Origin: Udaeobacter sp025935755
GTDB taxonomy: Bacteria; Verrucomicrobiota; Verrucomicrobiia; Chthoniobacterales; UBA10450
Assembly: GCA_036278715.1 (NCBI GenBank)
Contig: DASUKN010000049.1
Coordinates: 43,874-107,873 of the forward strand
Reading direction: 5' to 3'
Length of the DNA: 64,000 bases
Part shown: positions 1 through 7,443 of the stretch, one piece after another
How the letters are laid out: every line of letters begins with the position of its first letter
Position numbering within the stretch: position 1 is the first letter of the stretch
Notes under the pieces: generated by a model
Told to the model about the DNA's origin: nothing
Database searches by the model: none
Seen by the model: the letters and a program-made list of their open reading frames with translations, nothing else
Position numbers and translations under genes: made by a program

Positions 1-201
1 CAAATGAAAGAGAGCCCGTTCGAAGCAACAGATCCCGAGAAATTCGCCCGCGACCTCGCCGAGCGAATAAATGAGTTGATGAAAAATCGGCAACTTCGCG
101 AACGGTGCGGCAAGGCCGGACGCAAACGGGTCGAAGAAAATTTTAGTTGGGCTGCAATTGCCGAAAAAACCAAGGCGTTGTACGCATCGCTCTCGTCATG
201 A
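1..201 (+). CDS. Glycosyltransferase family 4, C-terminal end (glycogen-synthase-like), partial
   Basis: The reading frame is open from the first base, so only the last 66 residues of a longer gene are present. The text (TDPEKFARDLAERI, then a helix, then RKRVEENFSW and AEKTKALY) is the usual C-terminal helix pair of GT4 retaining glycosyltransferases. It most resembles the single-enzyme glycogen synthase branch (GlgA of actinobacterial type), but this stretch lacks catalytic residues, so the exact sugar substrate cannot be read. The stop TGA at 199-201 lies inside a dispersed palindromic repeat (GTCATGATGAGC), so the repeat fixes the end of the protein. Family call fairly sure; the glycogen role is inference. 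Confidence 0.72.
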   Translation, partial: QMKESPFEATDPEKFARDLAERINELMKNRQLRERCGKAGRKRVEENFSWAAIAEKTKALYASLSS

Positions 202-293
202 TGAGCGGAGCCGAAGCGTACTCGAAGGATCCCGGCGAAACCGCCGTGAAGTAAGGCGACGGGATCGCTCGACTTCGCTCGGGATGACACGTG
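195..293. repeat. Dispersed palindromic repeat, family A
   Basis: Starts GTCATGATGAGCGGAGCCGA and ends CTTCGCTCGGGATGACAC. The two ends are near-inverse copies, so the element can fold into one long hairpin. Similar elements lie at 9360, 20093, 30364, 40731, 52743 and 59316, with fragments at 27525 and 45370. It overlaps the end of the upstream glycosyltransferase. Confidence 0.8.
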
Positions 294-324
294 GTCGTGC
301 CGGTGGCAGTTTGAAGAGAAGCCA

Positions 325-1416
325 ATGTTCGTCGATCGAATAAAAGTTTTTGCGCAAGCGGGAAGCGGAGGACGCGGGTGCGTCAGTTTTCGACGAGAGA
401 AATTCGTCCCGAAAGGCGGTCCGGATGGGGGAGATGGTGGCCGCGGCGGCGACGTGATCCTGCGTGCAGACCGGCACGTCGATAATCTTGCAAACCTCTT
501 CTACGAGCCACTGATCAAAGCGAAAAACGGCGGACACGGCATGGGAAAGAAAATGAGCGGCCGCGCAGGCGCAGACAAAATCGCAAAAGTTCCAGTAGGA
601 ACCGTGGTTTACATGTCGGAAGAGGAGCAACGCTTAACAGTCAACGCTCAACGTTCAACTTCCAATGCAGAGCAATTGGCAATTGGCAATCAGCAATCAG
701 CAATTCCGATTGCGGATCTGACACGGGATGGACAGGAATTTGTGCTGTGCCGCGGCGGAGCAGGAGGGAAAGGGAATGTGCATTTTAAAAGTTCCCGAAA
801 CCGCGCGCCGCGTCAGTACACCGAAGGTGAAGAAGGCGAACAAGGACATTTCCTGCTCGAACTGCGAACCATTGCCGACGCTGCATTCGTTGGATACCCC
901 AATGCCGGAAAATCAACGCTGTTACGGAAAATCTCAGCGGCGCGACCGAAGGTCGCCGCCTATCCGTTCACGACGCTGCATCCGATCGTCGGCGTCATTG
1001 AACTTTCAGGTTACCGCCGCGCGACTGTCGCGGATATTCCCGGTTTGATTGAAGGTGCGCATCGCGGCCTCGGATTAGGTCATGAATTTCTCCGTCACAT
1101 CACCCGGTGCCCGGTTTTAGTCTTTGTGGTGGATACCGCCGGGAGCGAGGGTCGGAATCCGGTCGAGGATTTGCAGAACCTGCGGAAGGAAATCGATCTT
1201 TACGATCCGACCCTGTCGTCGCGCGCGTGGTTCGTGGTTGCAAACAAAATGGATTTGCCCGACGCAAAAGAACATCTCGTTGCGCTGCAAAAAAGGTTCC
1301 CTAAGGTCCAGATCGTTCCAACTTCGGCAGCCAAAGCAGACGGAATAGACATCTTGAAGCAGGCGTTGGCGACTCGAATAATAGATGTTGAAGAGAGAGA
1401 TTCGGTGGCGATTTGA
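325..1416 (+). CDS. obgE: GTPase ObgE/CgtA with an in-frame repeat-derived insert
   Basis: Obg-family GTPase of the late 50S ribosome assembly and stress pathway, cytoplasmic and ribosome-associated. The glycine-rich Obg fold fills about residues 1-175 (GGDGGRGGDVI near the start). The G domain follows: P-loop GYPNAGKST at 190-198, switch DIPGLIEGAH at about 237, NKMD at 307-310. There is no C-terminal OCT extension. Between KVPVGTVV and ADLTRDGQE, where relatives have roughly 10 residues, this protein has about 35. The extra text (RLTVNAQRSTSNAEQLAIG...) is translated from low-complexity quasi-repeats at about 622-708. Start ATG 325 follows a purine-rich GAAGAGAAG. The usual neighbours rplU and rpmA are not upstream here. 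Confidence 0.95.
   Translation: MFVDRIKVFAQAGSGGRGCVSFRREKFVPKGGPDGGDGGRGGDVILRADRHVDNLANLFYEPLIKAKNGGHGMGKKMSGRAGADKIAKVPVGTVVYMSEEEQRLTVNAQRSTSNAEQLAIGNQQSAIPIADLTRDGQEFVLCRGGAGGKGNVHFKSSRNRAPRQYTEGEEGEQGHFLLELRTIADAAFVGYPNAGKSTLLRKISAARPKVAAYPFTTLHPIVGVIELSGYRRATVADIPGLIEGAHRGLGLGHEFLRHITRCPVLVFVVDTAGSEGRNPVEDLQNLRKEIDLYDPTLSSRAWFVVANKMDLPDAKEHLVALQKRFPKVQIVPTSAAKADGIDILKQALATRIIDVEERDSVAI
622..708. repeat. Simple-word repeat inside obgE
   Basis: Quasi-tandem words of the type CAACGCTCAACGTTCAAC followed by GGCAATTGGCAATCAGCAATC. The style matches the intergenic element at 18046-18131 (GCCAACGTCC ... GACGTTGGGCGTTGG). Here it is read through in frame with no stop and adds about 24-29 residues to the Obg fold. 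Confidence 0.6.
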
Positions 1417-1459
1417 TGTGGACAAGCGGGGCATCCCTAGCGAGACTGGCCGTTGTGCT

Positions 1460-2686
1460 ATGGGCAGGCGCGTTGTAGCGAGTTACTGTTCCAGTTTTCT
1501 TAAGTCAGAGATGTTGCACATTTACCGGCAGGTAAAGGCGCTGCATGGGGTGCACACATTCGTGGTGACCAAAGAGGTCCAGAATGCTGAGCGATTTCCG
1601 TTTGATAACATCGAAGTGATTCCGAAGCGGCGCACGAACCTGTTGGTGCACGGCTGGCTGAAATTTGTGGAACGGCGGCCGCCGATTGTTTACCGGGGGG
1701 AGTACCAAACACTGGATTCACTGTTGAGCCGGCACGGAGCCGACCTGATGCACATCTATTTCGGTCACACCGGCGTGCACCTGCTTCCGTTCATCGAGCA
1801 ATGGCACAAACCATGTGTGGTATCTTTCCACGGCGCGGACGTCGCCCATAAACCAGAGATCAAGGATTATCCCGGCAAACTGCGGCGTTTATTCAACGCG
1901 GTTCCGCTCGTGTTCGCCCGCTCGCAATCCCTTGCCGACCGGCTCACGCAAATAGGGTGCCCGCCGGAAAAACTGCGCATCAACCGCACCGGGATTCCGC
2001 TGAATGAATTCCCGCTGGTGGATAGACAACCGCCGCGCGACGGCAAATGGAAAGTCGTGCAGGCCTGCCGGTTAATCCCGAAAAAAGGCGTGGCAACCAG
2101 CTTGCGCGCTTTTGCGATTTTCAAAAAAGACTATCCTCTCGCGGAATTTGTTATTGCCGGTAAAGGCCCATTGCAGCCGGAGCTGGAAATGCTCGCAGGG
2201 GGACTCGGCATAGCCAGGGACGTGCATTTTGTCGGTTTCCTTTCACAACCGAAGCTGCACGAACTTTATGCCAATGCGCATCTCTTTTTGCACCCGAGCG
2301 AGATTTCCCCGAATCAAGATCAGGAAGGTGTGCCGAACTCAGTTCTCGAAGCCATGGCAACCGGTTTACCAGTAGTTGCGACGCGTCATGGTGGAATTCC
2401 CGAAGCAGTCGATCACGGACGAACCGGGTTCCTCGTGGCGGAAGAAGATCACGTTGCGTTGGCAAACGCGATGCAATTGATCGTGGGTTCACCCGGCGTG
2501 TTGCAGGATATGGGAGCGCGCGCGCATGCAACGATCAGGGAACGCTTTGAGCAGGCAAGACAGATCGATCACTTGGAATCATTCTACGAAGAAGCCATCA
2601 CGATGAACGGCACCGCAGAACAGGTGAACGAACGGCCGTTCACCCGCATCGCTCCGCAGTTTGCCGAGAGGTTGCCCGCAAAATAG
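1460..2686 (+). CDS. GT4 family glycosyltransferase
   Basis: About 408 residues with the two-domain GT-B layout of retaining glycosyltransferases. The N-terminal half carries a FHGADVAHKPE region. The C-terminal nucleotide-sugar domain has VQACRLIPKKG, VGFLSQPKLHELYANA and the acidic signature HPSEISPN...EGVPNSVLEAMATGLPVVAT. This resembles WcaL/amylovoran-type exopolysaccharide transferases; the substrate cannot be read. An upstream ATG at 1385 would overlap obgE and add 25 residues unlike the family, so ATG 1460 is preferred, 43 bases after the obgE stop. It could be co-transcribed with obgE. Confidence 0.85.
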   Translation: MGRRVVASYCSSFLKSEMLHIYRQVKALHGVHTFVVTKEVQNAERFPFDNIEVIPKRRTNLLVHGWLKFVERRPPIVYRGEYQTLDSLLSRHGADLMHIYFGHTGVHLLPFIEQWHKPCVVSFHGADVAHKPEIKDYPGKLRRLFNAVPLVFARSQSLADRLTQIGCPPEKLRINRTGIPLNEFPLVDRQPPRDGKWKVVQACRLIPKKGVATSLRAFAIFKKDYPLAEFVIAGKGPLQPELEMLAGGLGIARDVHFVGFLSQPKLHELYANAHLFLHPSEISPNQDQEGVPNSVLEAMATGLPVVATRHGGIPEAVDHGRTGFLVAEEDHVALANAMQLIVGSPGVLQDMGARAHATIRERFEQARQIDHLESFYEEAITMNGTAEQVNERPFTRIAPQFAERLPAK

Positions 2687-2745
2687 TTCGCACCTGAGAT
2701 TTCGTTTGTCATGCGAGGCAAAACGCGCTTTGATATGCGCGTTCA

Positions 2746-2843
2746 AGTTGTAGCCGGGGCAGCTTTTCTCCGTAGGTTGGCGGTGTGGGACGACGGTGGA
2801 TGACCCCCCGGCAGGTCGGCATCACCGATGCTGGCTACAGCTG
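2746..2843. repeat. Palindromic repeat, family B (GTAGCC...GGCTAC)
   Basis: Begins TTGTAGCCGGGGCAGC and ends GGCATCACCGATGCTGGCTACAGC, so the ends are inverted (GTAGCC/GGCTAC). A partial second copy in the opposite sense is at 46697-46735 (GTCAGCGTCCCCGGCTACAA). It overlaps ATG 2828, the longest possible start of atpB, which argues for the ATG at 2855. Confidence 0.65.
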
Positions 2844-2854
2844 TCCTTACAAAA

Positions 2855-3757
2855 ATGCGCAATCGTTGTTTACGGATATCGGTTCTGGCGTTGGCCTCCA
2901 GCGCAATGCTTGCCACGTCGACGTTTGCAGCGGAAGCAGCTCCTACTGAACACGCGGGCGTTTCGCTAAAGCCGCAGATGCTTGTTCATTTTGGCGGCGG
3001 GTTCGGGATCACAAACTCGATGCTGGTGACCTGGATTGTGGCTGCTGGTATCATCATTCTTGCGCAGACTGCGATGCGCCACCCTAAACCGATTCCAGAT
3101 CGCCGACAGAATTTTTGGGAGTGGATGGTGGAGGGTCTCTACACGTTCCTGGAAAATATTATCGGCCGCGACTTGGTGCGGAAAGGCTTTTGGTTCTACG
3201 CCACGATTTTCATTTTCATCCTTATCGTGAATTGGTTCGGGCTGATTCCGGGAATCGGCACGGTGGGATGGGGTCACTACGGTCCGTCTGGAAATTTCGT
3301 GGTGGATCGCCCTCTTTTACGCGGGGGCAACGCGGACCTGAACATGACGACTGCAATGTCCGCAGTTTTCTTCGTGATGTGGTTCGTCTGGGCTCTCCAG
3401 GCACAGGGTGTCGGAGGATTCCTGAAACATTTGTTCGGTCCAAAAGGTGAGACCTCGGGAATTATCAAGATCCTCATGATCGTGATTTTCTTTGCCGTTG
3501 GCTGGCTGGAAGTCATCTCAATCCTGTTCAGGCCAATCGCCCTGAGTTTTCGGTTGTTCGGAAACATTTATGCTGGCGAAAGCATCCTTGAGGCGATGTC
3601 CACGATGGTTCCATGGCTGTCGCCAATCCTGCCAATTCCCTTTTACTTTCTTGAAGTGCTTGTGGGATTTGTGCAGGCCCTCGTTTTTATGCTATTGACC
3701 GCGGTCTTCACAATGCTGATTGCCGAACACCAGGAGGGACCAGAGCACGCACACTGA
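2855..3757 (+). CDS. atpB: ATP synthase Fo subunit a
   Basis: Membrane subunit forming the proton half-channels against the c-ring. About 300 residues from ATG 2855, beginning with a hydrophobic signal-like stretch (ISVLALASSAMLATSTFAA) and then the six-helix core. The essential arginine lies in SFRLFGNIYAGE (about R233), and the last helix pair has GFVQALVFMLLTAVFTML. A longer frame from ATG 2828 is possible, but those bases belong to repeat family B. First gene of the atp operon; no atpI is seen upstream. The N-terminal extension is longer than in E. coli and may be cleaved or form an extra helix. Confidence 0.93.
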   Translation: MRNRCLRISVLALASSAMLATSTFAAEAAPTEHAGVSLKPQMLVHFGGGFGITNSMLVTWIVAAGIIILAQTAMRHPKPIPDRRQNFWEWMVEGLYTFLENIIGRDLVRKGFWFYATIFIFILIVNWFGLIPGIGTVGWGHYGPSGNFVVDRPLLRGGNADLNMTTAMSAVFFVMWFVWALQAQGVGGFLKHLFGPKGETSGIIKILMIVIFFAVGWLEVISILFRPIALSFRLFGNIYAGESILEAMSTMVPWLSPILPIPFYFLEVLVGFVQALVFMLLTAVFTMLIAEHQEGPEHAH

Positions 3758-3803
3758 TTTTCGACGATCTCATGACGAGATCGTGAAACTAACTAAACCA
3801 AAT

Positions 3804-4016
3804 ATGATACTACCAATACTAGCAGAAATGAGCGGAAGCATTCACGTCGGGCTTGCCGCGATGGGCGTCGGAATCGGAATCGGCTTGACCGGCTTGGGAA
3901 TGACCAGCGCAGTCGGCCGCAATCCCGGTGCGTTCACGCAAGTACTCGTGCACGGAATTCTCGCCATCGCGTTGACCGAGGCGATTGTGTTCTACGCGCT
4001 GTACCTGGTTCACTAA
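3804..4016 (+). CDS. atpE: ATP synthase Fo subunit c
   Basis: A 70-residue hairpin of two membrane helices joined by the polar loop GRNPGA. The ion-binding carboxylate is E59 in IALTEAIVF. TM1 reads GVGIGIGLTGLG: where sodium-type c subunits carry Gln (GxGQG) there is Ile, and the residue after the glutamate is Ala, not Ser/Thr. Proton coupling is therefore likely (inference). An in-frame ATG at 3720 would overlap atpB and add 28 unrelated residues, so ATG 3804 is chosen; it gives the normal family length. Confidence 0.93.
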   Translation: MILPILAEMSGSIHVGLAAMGVGIGIGLTGLGMTSAVGRNPGAFTQVLVHGILAIALTEAIVFYALYLVH

Positions 4017-4061
4017 ATTTTTAGCGGGGAAGCAATTTAAATTGCGCCCGACATCTAGTTT

Positions 4062-4604
4062 ATGAACCTGATTCTCGCCGCCAGCAGCGGAGGCGTCGCC
4101 GATATCTTGCGCGAAACAGCTGAGACGTTTGGCTGGAATTGGAAGCTGTTCCTTTCGCAGGTCATCAGCTTCTGCATCGTTGCGTACCTTTTACAACGAT
4201 TCGCTTACAAACCCATCCTGGCTGTGCTCGAGGAGCGCCGGCGCAAGATCGAGGAAGGCCAGATCAATGCCGAAAAAATCAAAAAGGAACTCGCTGAAGC
4301 GGAAAAGCGGTACCAGGAAATCGTGGCGAAGGCCAATGACGACGCGCAGAAAATGATTGATGAAGCGCGTGAAAGCGCCTCCCATTTGTCCGAGCGCAAG
4401 CAACAGGAGGCGATATCGGCAGCGGAGCAGATCATCACCAAAGCGCGTGAAGCTGCGGCGATCGAACACGAACGAACAATGGAATCGTTGAAGCGAGAGC
4501 TCGGGCGTCTCGTAGTCGAAACGACGGCGAAAGTCACAGGGAAAGTACTAACTCCGGAAGACGAGCGGCGCTTGCAGGAGGAAGCAGCTCGAGAAGTCGC
4601 CTGA
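4062..4604 (+). CDS. atpF: ATP synthase Fo subunit b
   Basis: Peripheral stalk subunit, 180 residues. One N-terminal membrane helix (about residues 28-46, LFLSQVISFCIVAYLLQ) is followed by a long charged coiled coil (EERRRKIEEGQINAEKIKKE and onward). Only one b gene is present, so the stalk is probably a b homodimer. Its TGA overlaps the atpH start by one base (TGATG at 4602-4606), the usual sign of translational coupling. Confidence 0.94.
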   Translation: MNLILAASSGGVADILRETAETFGWNWKLFLSQVISFCIVAYLLQRFAYKPILAVLEERRRKIEEGQINAEKIKKELAEAEKRYQEIVAKANDDAQKMIDEARESASHLSERKQQEAISAAEQIITKAREAAAIEHERTMESLKRELGRLVVETTAKVTGKVLTPEDERRLQEEAAREVA

Positions 4605-4996
4605 TGAAGCTGAATAAGGAAATTCGCCAACTGTCGCGCAAAATGCTTCAGGCCAGCTTTACTGATGGTCAGCTTGATCGCGGCCGGATTTCATCGCTGG
4701 TAGATTCAGTTATTGCACAGAAGCGGCGCAACTACATTGACGTTTTAAAGAACTACAAGCGTTTACTCCGGCTGGAGTTGGAGAAACGCCAGGCGACCGT
4801 AGAGACTTCCAACGAGGTAGACCCGGCTGTACGTTCGGAAATTGTTGCCAATCTAAAAAGCAAATACGGCAACGACCTTTCAACTGAGTTTCACATTGAC
4901 CCTCAGCTCCTTGGCGGAATGCGCATCCGCGTGGGAAATGATGTCTGGGACGGAAGCGTGCGCAACCGCCTCGAACGACTTCAACACGAACTATAA
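4604..4996 (+). CDS. atpH: ATP synthase F1 subunit delta, short form
   Basis: Stalk subunit linking b to the top of F1. The C-terminal signature is clear (GGMRIRVGNDVWDGSVRNRL near residues 104-123). The protein is only 130 residues against roughly 175-180 in most bacteria, and the shortfall is in the N-terminal helical domain that grips the alpha subunits. The start is fixed by the TGATG overlap with atpF, so the shortness is not a start error. Frame and position in the operon are intact, so I take it as functional. Confidence 0.88.
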   Translation: MKLNKEIRQLSRKMLQASFTDGQLDRGRISSLVDSVIAQKRRNYIDVLKNYKRLLRLELEKRQATVETSNEVDPAVRSEIVANLKSKYGNDLSTEFHIDPQLLGGMRIRVGNDVWDGSVRNRLERLQHEL

Positions 4997-5008
4997 AATT
5001 CAAAGACC

Positions 5009-6541
5009 ATGAGCACCATACTCGAAGAGATTGAATCAAAAATTGGAGAACTAAAAACATCCACGACCAAGAGCAACGTGGGCATTGTGCGAGAGACCGG
5101 CGACGGCGTCGCGCGCATCGAAGGTCTGAGCGACGTGATGCTCAATGAAATGATCGAGTTTCCAAACGGCGTGTACGGTCTTGCCCTCAACCTCGAAGAA
5201 ACTGAAGTCGGCGCGATCTTGTTAGGCGACAACACCCTGATCGAGGAAGGAGACGAAGCGAAAACAACCGGCCGGCTCCTTTCCGTCCCCGTCGGCAAGG
5301 CGCTTCTTGGACGCGTGGTGAACACACTCGGTCAGCCCTTGGATGACAAAGGCCCAATCAAAAGCGACACGTTTTATCCGCTGGAAAAAATTGCACCGGG
5401 CGTGATCAAACGCCGCAGCGTGAATCAGCCCGTTCAGACCGGCATCATGCCCATCGACACCATGATTCCGATCGGACGCGGTCAGCGCGAGCTGATCATT
5501 GGCGATCGTGCGACAGGCAAAACAACAATTGCCATTGACAGCATCATCAGTCAGGCGCGTTTGAATAAAGCGGCTCAGGATGCGGGCGACAAGAATTATC
5601 GGCCGCTCTATTGCATTTACGTCGCAGTTGGCCAGAAGAACTCCAACGTGGCGCGAGTGCTCGATACTCTCGAGAAAGAAGGCGCCATGCCTTACACGAC
5701 AATCATATCCGCGCCTGCGTCCGACACAGCGACTAATCAATATCTGGCGCCGTTCGCTGGCGCCTCAATGGGCGAGTGGTTCATGGATAACGGGATGGAT
5801 GCGCTGATCATTTATGATGATTTGTCAAAGCACGCCGTGGCGTATCGCCAGGTGTCGCTGGTTCTAAAACGGCCTTCAGGACGCGAAGCCTATCCGGGTG
5901 ACGTATTTTATCTGCACTCGCGTTTGCTCGAACGCGCCGCGCGTATGAGCGACGAATTCGGCGGAGGATCATTGACCGCGCTGCCAATCATCGAAACCCA
6001 GGCTGGTGACGTTTCTGCGTACATCCCGACCAATGTCATCTCAATCACAGACGGTCAGATTTATTTGGAAACCGATTTGTTTTATCAAGGCGTTCGGCCA
6101 GCAATTTCGGTTGGTTTATCTGTCAGCCGTGTCGGATCAGCGGCCCAGATCAAGGCGATCAAACAGGTCGCGGGCAAGGTGAAACTCGATTTGGCACAGT
6201 TTCGCGAGCTCGCAGCATTTGCGCAATTTGGTTCGGATCTCGACACCGCCACGAGAGCGCGACTCGATCGAGGTCAACGGATTGTGGAGCTTTTTAAACA
6301 AAAACAGTACAACCCGATTCCGGTGGAGGAACAGGTGGCCATAATGTGGGCGATGCAAAACGGCTTCCTCGATGCTGTTCCTGTAGACCGGGTCAAAGAG
6401 TATCAAACGAAGCTTCAGGATTATCTCCAAACACGCAAAGCCCCTTTGCTCCAAACGATCCGCGACAAGAAAGAACTCGACAAGGAATTGGAAGGGCAAT
6501 TGAAGGCGACACTCGAGGAATTTAATACCAGCTGGCGGTAA
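5009..6541 (+). CDS. atpA: ATP synthase F1 subunit alpha
   Basis: Non-catalytic nucleotide-binding subunit of the F1 hexamer, 510 residues, full length. The P-loop GDRATGKT is at 165-172; the family nearly always has Gln where Ala stands here. The late catalytic-site region VGLSVSRVGSAAQIKA contains the arginine that reaches into the beta site. The C-terminal helical bundle runs to the end. It begins 12 bases after atpH with a poor ribosome site, so coupling to atpH is likely. Confidence 0.97.
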   Translation: MSTILEEIESKIGELKTSTTKSNVGIVRETGDGVARIEGLSDVMLNEMIEFPNGVYGLALNLEETEVGAILLGDNTLIEEGDEAKTTGRLLSVPVGKALLGRVVNTLGQPLDDKGPIKSDTFYPLEKIAPGVIKRRSVNQPVQTGIMPIDTMIPIGRGQRELIIGDRATGKTTIAIDSIISQARLNKAAQDAGDKNYRPLYCIYVAVGQKNSNVARVLDTLEKEGAMPYTTIISAPASDTATNQYLAPFAGASMGEWFMDNGMDALIIYDDLSKHAVAYRQVSLVLKRPSGREAYPGDVFYLHSRLLERAARMSDEFGGGSLTALPIIETQAGDVSAYIPTNVISITDGQIYLETDLFYQGVRPAISVGLSVSRVGSAAQIKAIKQVAGKVKLDLAQFRELAAFAQFGSDLDTATRARLDRGQRIVELFKQKQYNPIPVEEQVAIMWAMQNGFLDAVPVDRVKEYQTKLQDYLQTRKAPLLQTIRDKKELDKELEGQLKATLEEFNTSWR

Positions 6542-6558
6542 GCCAAAAAGACGTTTAG

Positions 6559-7434
6559 ATGGCAAACACGCAGGACATACGGCGCCGGATCAAGTCGATC
6601 CGCAACACCGCGCAAATCACCAAGGCGATGCAAATGGTGGCGGCGTCCAAGATGCGCAAAGCGCAGCAACACGCCCTCGCAGGACGCCCGTACGCCGGAT
6701 TGATGAACAAGGTTCTTGTTTCATTGCAAAACCGGACCGATCCAAGATTTCATCCGCTCCTAGCCATCCGTCCACTCGAGAAGGAGTTGGTGTTAATCAT
6801 CAGCACCGACAAAGGACTCTGCGGAGCGTTGAATACAAATCTTTTCCGGGAAGCTTCGAACTTTGATCCGGCCAAAACCAGCTTTGTCGTAACTGGAAAG
6901 AAGGCCAGACAATTTGTCGCGCGAACAAAGCGCGAGTTATTAGCGGATTTTGAGTTGAAGGATTCGCCCAGCTTTGTTGAGGCAAAACCAATCTCAAGAT
7001 TTTGCATGGAGAAATTTCTGAGACGCGAAGTGGACAAGGTGTCAGTGCTTTACACGCATTTCATCAATACGATCAATCAGCGCACCGTGGTACAGACATT
7101 GTTACCGATCAGCAGCTTCGATTTGCCGAAGGGAAAAGAGGGTGCAGCCGACGCCCAGGGAGTCGATCCAATGATCGGGTACATCTTTGAACCCAGTGCG
7201 GAGGTCGTCCTGGATTCAGTGCTTCCCTATTACGTTTCGTATGAGGTTTTCCAGATGATCCTCGATGCGCGCGCGTCCGAGCATAGTGCTCGCATGGTGG
7301 CAATGAAGAATGCCACGGATAATGCGAACCAATTCATTAAGGATCTGACCCTCGAGTATAACAAAATGCGCCAGGCTGGGATTACGACCGAGTTGCTCGA
7401 GATTGCCACAGCCCAAATGGCGCTCAATGGGTAA
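6559..7434 (+). CDS. atpG: ATP synthase F1 subunit gamma
   Basis: Central rotor shaft, 291 residues. The N-terminal coiled coil MANTQDIRRRIKSIRNTAQI and TKAMQMVAASKMRKAQ is textbook. The C-terminal coiled-coil strand contains ASEHSARMVAMKNATDNA and ends TELLEIATAQMALNG. The central Rossmann-like part includes VLIISTDKGLCGALN. It sits 17 bases after atpA and 9 bases before atpD. Nothing unusual seen. Confidence 0.97.
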   Translation: MANTQDIRRRIKSIRNTAQITKAMQMVAASKMRKAQQHALAGRPYAGLMNKVLVSLQNRTDPRFHPLLAIRPLEKELVLIISTDKGLCGALNTNLFREASNFDPAKTSFVVTGKKARQFVARTKRELLADFELKDSPSFVEAKPISRFCMEKFLRREVDKVSVLYTHFINTINQRTVVQTLLPISSFDLPKGKEGAADAQGVDPMIGYIFEPSAEVVLDSVLPYYVSYEVFQMILDARASEHSARMVAMKNATDNANQFIKDLTLEYNKMRQAGITTELLEIATAQMALNG

Positions 7435-7443
7435 AAAAGTTTT

